64,000 nt of DNA from the NCBI RefSeq assembly GCF_000739915.1, contig NZ_BBJT01000004.1, positions 372,001 through 436,000 on the forward strand. Direction: 5' to 3'. Positions 59,624-64,000 of this stretch are shown one piece after another (positions within the stretch are counted from its first letter, which is position 1; every line of letters begins with the position of its first letter). The stretch is from Paenibacillus chitinolyticus NBRC 15660. GTDB taxonomy: Bacteria > Bacillota > Bacilli > Paenibacillales > NBRC-103111. Made by a program: the position numbers and the translations under genes. A model generated the notes under the pieces. That model worked only from the letters and a program-made list of their open reading frames with translations, was not told where the DNA came from and made no database searches.

Positions 59624-60469
59624 TTAAAACTCGACGGCAAGCAGCCCCTCCGGGCCGGCATCCGCATAAATCACGGACGTTCCGGACGGAAGCTCCCCGC
59701 TTCTGAGCTTGACGGCCAGAACCGCCGGAAGCTGTTCGTCCGTCACGCGGGTTGCGGCCGCGTCCGGCAGGTCCGTCACGCTTTCTAAGCGCAGCTTGAG
59801 GCCGCTCCCGCTCCCCCCGGATGGCTGCCGGGACAGCACCAAAGCTACGACGGACTCCCGGGCCGCCCGGTACCGGATGCTTCCCTCGAAGACGGCGGGC
59901 GGCTGCAGCCTTACGATGCAGACCGCCACATGGGAAGCACTGCCCGACTCCAGCATGTCGGCCGCGTACTGCAGCGACTTCACCGAGGAGAAGTCGCTGC
60001 CCGATATCGTGACATTGGGGCCGCCGAGCCCGAAGTAAATGGATGCCTGGCCGGCTATTACATTCAATACGGTTTCCGGAAACAGACCCGGGTTCGTGTT
60101 GTTCACCCCGTACGTTTCCGCCTCCTGCTGCAGCCGGTCGATGGCTTCCAGATTCGCGTCGTTGGTTCCGACAACCACGCCGATGTCGTTTCTCTTCCCA
60201 CCCGGGGCGTGCCCCGAAATCGAGGCCATTTGCAGCGCTTCCCGGATGGCCAGACAGGCCAGCCGGACGGCTCTGGAATGCCTCTTCAGCCCCTTAAGCC
60301 CCCCTGCCGCCTCCTCCGGTTCATCTTCGATCCGGGAAGACAAAGCCTCGTCGCCCGAATCCTCAGCTGAATCCCCAGCCGAAGGCCGGCTGTCCGGACG
60401 TTCGACAATCGCCGCAAAGCTGGGGGCCATGTAATAACCGCACCCGCTTAAATAAATGAACTGAGGCAC
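59624..60469 (-). CDS. Short ketosynthase-like protein lacking the catalytic Cys (KS2, CLF-like)
   Basis: 281 residues, GTG start after GGGGGAG. Only an N-terminal-type KS half is present. GQASIYFGLGGPNVTISGSD aligns with the KS nucleophile region but ends with Asp159 where Cys should be (ISGSDFSSVKSL). No HGTGT or GHxxGAS motif follows. The frame is intact and well translated by position, so it is a degenerate partner rather than a pseudogene, comparable to a chain-length factor or the ketoacyl-synt_2 proteins of aryl-polyene clusters. Confidence 0.82.
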   Translation of the reverse strand: MPQFIYLSGCGYYMAPSFAAIVERPDSRPSAGDSAEDSGDEALSSRIEDEPEEAAGGLKGLKRHSRAVRLACLAIREALQMASISGHAPGGKRNDIGVVVGTNDANLEAIDRLQQEAETYGVNNTNPGLFPETVLNVIAGQASIYFGLGGPNVTISGSDFSSVKSLQYAADMLESGSASHVAVCIVRLQPPAVFEGSIRYRAARESVVALVLSRQPSGGSGSGLKLRLESVTDLPDAAATRVTDEQLPAVLAVKLRSGELPSGTSVIYADAGPEGLLAVEF

Positions 60470-60482
60470 CGCTATCTCCCCC

Positions 60483-61730
60483 TTATTCCAAGTTTTCCGG
60501 CCGCTCCGGGTGAACGGCGGACAGAACGATCGAGGAGTTTACTCCTCCGAACGCATAGGAATTCGACAAAACGATAAGGTATCTGCCGGGCGCGGGTTCC
60601 TTCATTAGAACGGGGACCGGGCACGCCGGATCGGGCTGCTCCAGATTCAGCGTCGGCGGAGCCAACCCTTCTTCCAGACATTTCACACTCATCACCGCTT
60701 CAATCGCGCTCGCAGCCCCCAGCGTATGGCCGATGTGGCCCTTTATCGAGCTGGCAGCCGGAAGACGCGTCTCCTTGAAGACGGCCGTCAGAGCGGCCGC
60801 TTCCATCTTGTCGTTCGCCTGGGTGCCCGTTCCGTGCAGGCTCACATAATCGACGGCGGACGCCGGAACCGCCGCCATCTTCAAAGCGGCGCGCATGGCC
60901 CGCACGGCGCCTTCCCCCTGCGGATCGGGCTGGGTAATGTGATGAGCGTCGCAGCTCATCCCGTACCCGAGCAGCCCGGCCCGCGGACGTATCCGGCGCG
61001 CCTGCGCATGAGCTTGCGACTCGATGACGAGCACGCCCGCCCCTTCCCCGAGGATGAGCCCTTTCCGGCGGACGTCGAAGGGCCGGCAGCGGTCGGGCGC
61101 CATGGCGCGCAGGCTGCTGAATCCCGTAAAAGCGACCCAGGACAGCGAATCCGCTCCGCAGGCGATCATCACGTCCGCTCGGCCGGACGCAATCTCGTCC
61201 ATGGCTCTGGCGATGGCGAAATTCCCCGCTGCGCAGGCGTTAGTGAACGTCCATACGGGCCCGCTCAATCCGAGCAGCCGCCCGATCTGCTCCGTTATGA
61301 CATGCGGCCCCCCGAACGCCTCGCTGCGCTTTCCTTGAATGGCGTCTTCGAGCGGGTCGATATCCCCCATCGTGGTGCCCACGCAAAGCCCGACCCGGCA
61401 GCGGGAAAGCACAGGCTTATCGAGCCCCGCATTCCGCAGCGCTTGCTCGATGGCGGGCATCAGAATCCGGGTCGCCCTTCCCGATTTCAAGAGCGCATCC
61501 GGAGCGTATTCGGAAAGAGGAATATCGTCGATCTGGCAGCCCATCCGGTTCGTATGCTTCTCCACGTCAAACACCGTAATCGGTTTGACGCCCGTTTCTC
61601 CCCGCAGCAGGTTTCTCCAGAAGGATACTTCGTCCGTGCCGATCGAAGTTACGACTCCCAGGCCCGTTACCACTGCCCTTTGCTCCCCCTCACGGGATCG
61701 TTCGCCGGATGCAAAATCTGCGTGGTTCAT
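60483..61730 (-). CDS. Beta-ketoacyl synthase KS3 (FabF-like)
   Basis: 415 residues from the ATG of MNHADFASG; an upstream in-frame TTG is unlikely. Cys166 (WTFTNACAAGNFAIA), His299 (VSLHGTGTQANDKME), Lys330 and His335 (IKGHIGHTLGAASA) are all present, and GLGVVTSIG and SNSYAFGGVNSSIVL are standard KASII signatures. 13 bases before KS2. Its start overlaps the TPR gene stop by 4 bases (ATGA). Confidence 0.95.
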   Translation of the reverse strand: MNHADFASGERSREGEQRAVVTGLGVVTSIGTDEVSFWRNLLRGETGVKPITVFDVEKHTNRMGCQIDDIPLSEYAPDALLKSGRATRILMPAIEQALRNAGLDKPVLSRCRVGLCVGTTMGDIDPLEDAIQGKRSEAFGGPHVITEQIGRLLGLSGPVWTFTNACAAGNFAIARAMDEIASGRADVMIACGADSLSWVAFTGFSSLRAMAPDRCRPFDVRRKGLILGEGAGVLVIESQAHAQARRIRPRAGLLGYGMSCDAHHITQPDPQGEGAVRAMRAALKMAAVPASAVDYVSLHGTGTQANDKMEAAALTAVFKETRLPAASSIKGHIGHTLGAASAIEAVMSVKCLEEGLAPPTLNLEQPDPACPVPVLMKEPAPGRYLIVLSNSYAFGGVNSSIVLSAVHPERPENLE

Positions 61731-62578
61731 TGGCCCTTCCCTTCTTTCGCGGGATTCCAAATGGGGCTGAGGTCGCTGATTCCCGGTTCCGGCCGCTGAA
61801 ACTGATCCATGCCCCGCTCGCGCACGACAATCTCGACCGCCTGATCCTTGGAGGCCTGAGCCCGCTCCTTCAAAGCAGCATCATCGGGATGGGCTTGATG
61901 TCCTTCTTTCCAGATCTTCATCCCGTCGGTGATCTCGCCCTTTTTAACCAATGCATCCCCAAGTGCCGTGTACGCCAGAGTCCACATGTAGAAAGGATGG
62001 TCCTGTTCGAATTTCTTCGTGACGGCCAGACAGAAGGAGAGGTCCTGAATGGACTTGTCGATCCGCTGCAAGCCCACCGGCCAGTACAAATTGTTGATTC
62101 CGCGGGCATAATGAGCCAGCCAGTCGTAAGGGTCCTTCTCCAGCACCTCATTCATCAATTCAATGGAATGAACGGATATTTGTCCGAGAGAGGCGGTTCC
62201 CAGAGATTCGTTCTGCATCTGGTCCACGTAAGCGAGCGCCAACTGCAGCTTGGCTCTTGCCGGGGGCTGCTCCAGCGATTTCATAAACGCGACGAAGGCG
62301 TCGATCCGGCCTTCTTTGCCCATCGTTACCCGGAGCGCATTGCCGTAGGCCAGGTTGTCCGGCTCGGCGGCGACCTTTTTCTGCAATTCTTCCGCGCTTC
62401 CCTGCGCCAGTCCGCCGGCTGCGGCTTTTTCCTTCTCGAACGCAAGATTGTATTCCTCAAGCCGCATACCGTCGGATACCGGGGGAAGCTTATACGGCCG
62501 GTTCCAGTAATAGTAAAATTCCGTTAATAGTCCTGCCACAATCAGAACGGCAAGCAAGAACTGCCATCTTTTTCTCAT
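61727..62578 (-). CDS. Membrane-anchored TPR-like protein
   Basis: 283 residues. One N-terminal membrane segment (RWQFLLAVLIVAGLLTEFYYYW), then helical repeats in the TPR style (AYVDQMQNESLGTASLGQIS, LNHA-like turns, YMWTLAYTALGDALVKKGEI, DGMKIWKEGHQAHPDD). Faces the outside of the membrane like the UnbV lipoprotein. No enzymatic motif. Member of the cluster by position and 4-base overlap with KS3. Function unknown. Confidence 0.72.
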   Translation of the reverse strand: MRKRWQFLLAVLIVAGLLTEFYYYWNRPYKLPPVSDGMRLEEYNLAFEKEKAAAGGLAQGSAEELQKKVAAEPDNLAYGNALRVTMGKEGRIDAFVAFMKSLEQPPARAKLQLALAYVDQMQNESLGTASLGQISVHSIELMNEVLEKDPYDWLAHYARGINNLYWPVGLQRIDKSIQDLSFCLAVTKKFEQDHPFYMWTLAYTALGDALVKKGEITDGMKIWKEGHQAHPDDAALKERAQASKDQAVEIVVRERGMDQFQRPEPGISDLSPIWNPAKEGKGQ

Positions 62579-62623
62579 ACGGTTACCCCTCGCTTTGACT
62601 TGATTGGGATCTCCCTTCGGCTT

Positions 62624-63310
62624 TCATAAAATAAACTGGCTGTAATAATGCTTGCGGTAATCGGAAGGGCTCACACCGACCTTCTTGCGGAAAATTCTTC
62701 CGAAATGGGTCATATCTCCGTATCCCACGGCGTAACAAGCATCCGTAACGGAGTGTCCTTTTACGAGCAGCTTCTTGGCCTCCCCGATCCGCTGTTCGAT
62801 CAGATAGTCGCGGAAGGTAATGCCGAACCGTTTTTTAAACACTTTCGAAAACTGCCATTTGCATACGTAGCATTCTTTGGCCACGCTCTCCAGAGAGAGC
62901 TCTCCCGTGCCCAGGTTGTCCTGGATGTGCTTCAGCACGCGCTCCCAATCCATCTCCGCATCGGGTCCGGCACCCGTGAATGTCTTCCTCGAGAAGACAT
63001 GGCTCTGGATCGACGCCAGATAGTGAAACAGAAGCTGGATCACAAACCGTGACTGCTTGTCCGCTTTCGTAAAAACATACACGGGCACGGAAACGTCCGC
63101 GAGCAATCCGCCGTCCTCCACCCGCTCGTTCTCCGTGAGAACGACCAGTGCCTCGCAGCTTCCGTTTGCAGCCTGGCTGCGGGCATCTTCCGCCGTACCG
63201 ACGTGCAAAATCAATCCGTCGGCCACATAAGCCGCAGCGGGCGTATCGCGGGAATCAAGCGGATCGCTGTCCGCCTCCCTGCCGGCTTCCCTGTCCCAGA
63301 ACACGATCAT
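62624..63310 (-). CDS. AraC-family regulator 2
   Basis: 228 residues, ATG after GGGAGGG. Residues 1-110 look receiver-like but lack a clear phospho-acceptor (SCEALVVLTENERVEDG). Residues ~115-228 are the AraC helix-turn-helix pair (LESVAKECYVCKWQFSKVFK, VTDACYAVGYGDMTHFGRIF, RKKVGVSPSDYRKH). Strong resemblance to regulator 1 at 52405-53052. Three bases downstream of the methyltransferase gene, so it is inside the operon. Confidence 0.88.
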   Translation of the reverse strand: MIVFWDREAGREADSDPLDSRDTPAAAYVADGLILHVGTAEDARSQAANGSCEALVVLTENERVEDGGLLADVSVPVYVFTKADKQSRFVIQLLFHYLASIQSHVFSRKTFTGAGPDAEMDWERVLKHIQDNLGTGELSLESVAKECYVCKWQFSKVFKKRFGITFRDYLIEQRIGEAKKLLVKGHSVTDACYAVGYGDMTHFGRIFRKKVGVSPSDYRKHYYSQFIL

Positions 63311-63313
63311 AAG

Positions 63314-64000
63314 CTAGCCCTCCCGGCTTCCGGTTATAATCGCACCGCGGACCGGCCCCTCGTTCATCTTGACGCTGATGTCCCGGAAGCCCGCGGCTTG
63401 CATGACTTTCCACCAATCCTCCGGGCGAAGAAAGCCGAAACAAGACGTGTTCCCGTCCGCTTCGCCGACCGGCTTAAAATCGGGCAGCAGCGAGAAAATA
63501 AACTCCTGATGAAGCCTGGACCGGTAATGCTCCCTCACACACTCGGACAACACGATCGTTCCCCCCGGTTTCAGCAGCCGGCGCAGCGCGTCCAGGGAAA
63601 GAGCGAGATCCTCCGCGCAGTGCATGACATTGACGGCATAAATAAAGTCGTACGTCTCCCCGCCGCTCTTCACCTCGTTGATATCCAGTGTCAGCTGGCG
63701 GAGCTTATGCGGAGGGAGCTCTCCTTCGAGCATCCGGCCGGCTTTAGCGGTGAGCAGTCTGCTGGCGTCCGAGACGGTGTACTCCTCGACGAACTTCGAC
63801 CGGAGGCGGATTTCCGTCAGCAGAGCGCGTGTCGCCGAACCGAAACCTGTACCGAGCTCCAGGATTGTGCAGGATTCCGCGGGAATCAGATCCGCCAGCT
63901 CCTCCGCCGCCCACTGGTTGTGTACCGCGTACAAGTCATGGGCATTGTGGAAATACACTTCCCACAGGGCGATGCCTTCGCGGTTAAACAGCCTGTGCTG
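63314..64000 (-). CDS. Class I SAM-dependent methyltransferase (5' end beyond window)
   Basis: At least 228 residues; the frame runs open through the right edge (LFNREGIALWEVYFHNAH is in frame before any usual start). Motif I is CTILELGTGFGSATRALLTE. Later come DFIYAVNVMHCAEDLALSLD and LKPGGTIVLSECV. The preceding LYAVHNQWAAEELADLIP resembles the linker before C-methyltransferase domains of polyketide synthases, so this may be part of a larger enzyme. It probably methylates the product or an intermediate. Confidence 0.85.
   Translation of the reverse strand, partial: QHRLFNREGIALWEVYFHNAHDLYAVHNQWAAEELADLIPAESCTILELGTGFGSATRALLTEIRLRSKFVEEYTVSDASRLLTAKAGRMLEGELPPHKLRQLTLDINEVKSGGETYDFIYAVNVMHCAEDLALSLDALRRLLKPGGTIVLSECVREHYRSRLHQEFIFSLLPDFKPVGEADGNTSCFGFLRPEDWWKVMQAAGFRDISVKMNEGPVRGAIITGSREG

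Noticed and set aside
59624-60469. KS2 as a pseudogene
   Set aside because: The frame, start codon, ribosome-binding site and operon spacing are intact, and the sequence looks selected.
57283-61730. Housekeeping fatty-acid (fab) operon
   Set aside because: It has two complete KS genes plus a Cys-less KS and no fabD, fabH, plsX or acc genes, and it is coupled to Unb-type genes, so a dedicated pathway fits better.
49502-64000. A bona fide enediyne cluster
   Set aside because: No multidomain PksE or enediyne thioesterase is visible in the window. Only the Unb proteins are shared, so calling the product an enediyne would go beyond the evidence.

Overview
The window looks like a chromosomal segment of a moderately high-GC, Gram-positive, endospore-forming-type Firmicute, most likely of the Paenibacillaceae. 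The evidence is strong AGGAGG-type ribosome-binding sites with many GTG/TTG starts, T-box leaders before pheS and trpS, a 7-1-7 Fur box, a Bacillus-type SOS box, and Bacillales gene neighbourhoods (zapA-pheT-pheS, paired SMR genes with a TetR regulator, pxpBCA, lutABC, rhaEW). I cannot name the genus. I saw no rRNA or tRNA genes, no complete insertion sequence and no CRISPR array.

1-22.7 kb is housekeeping and accessory metabolism. It holds a ZapA with a very long coiled-coil tail, pheST behind a Phe T-box, an SMR pair with its TetR regulator and a clean palindromic operator, an aldo/keto reductase, trpS behind a Trp T-box, a lipoprotein, a membrane-anchored FAD oxidoreductase, a GT39-like glycosyltransferase, a VanRS-like two-component pair, a Fur-controlled siderophore-binding lipoprotein, the lipid II flippase Amj, a DUF418 protein, a CopC-CopD fusion with a DUF2203 partner, and a PhzF-like enzyme. 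22.8-34.9 kb is rich in signalling. It holds an HPt-REC-GGDEF-REC protein with a CheY-like partner, a CD3324-family gene preceded by a predicted three-helix RNA and two tiny ORFs, the 5-oxoprolinase genes, a solitary extended MazF-like protein, a GGDEF/helix-turn-helix hybrid regulator facing a small gene across an operator-rich spacer, a NarL-type pair, and a YcnI-like copper protein. 35-49 kb holds an oxidoreductase, thyA-dfrA, a sugar isomerase, lipoproteins, a VanY-like peptidase, several very small genes, lutABC with a cre site, and a DeoR regulator with rhaEW.

49-64 kb is the exceptional part. Homologues of all three 'unknown' proteins of the enediyne warhead cassette are present: DUF1702/UnbL, the RnfD-like membrane protein UnbU (two copies), and the FG-GAP/ASPIC lipoprotein UnbV. 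They sit beside a dissociated (type II-style) acyl assembly set: acyl carrier protein, ketoreductase, two ketosynthases with complete Cys-His-His sites, and a short ketosynthase-like protein that has lost the Cys. A TPR-like membrane protein, a SAM methyltransferase and two AraC regulators with similar DNA-binding domains accompany them. No multidomain enediyne PKS is visible. Interleaved are a YqaJ-type nuclease lacking a catalytic Glu and an S24-protease repressor whose promoter overlaps a near-consensus SOS box. I read this as a probably undescribed biosynthetic locus that continues past the right edge. Its product cannot be deduced from the sequence.
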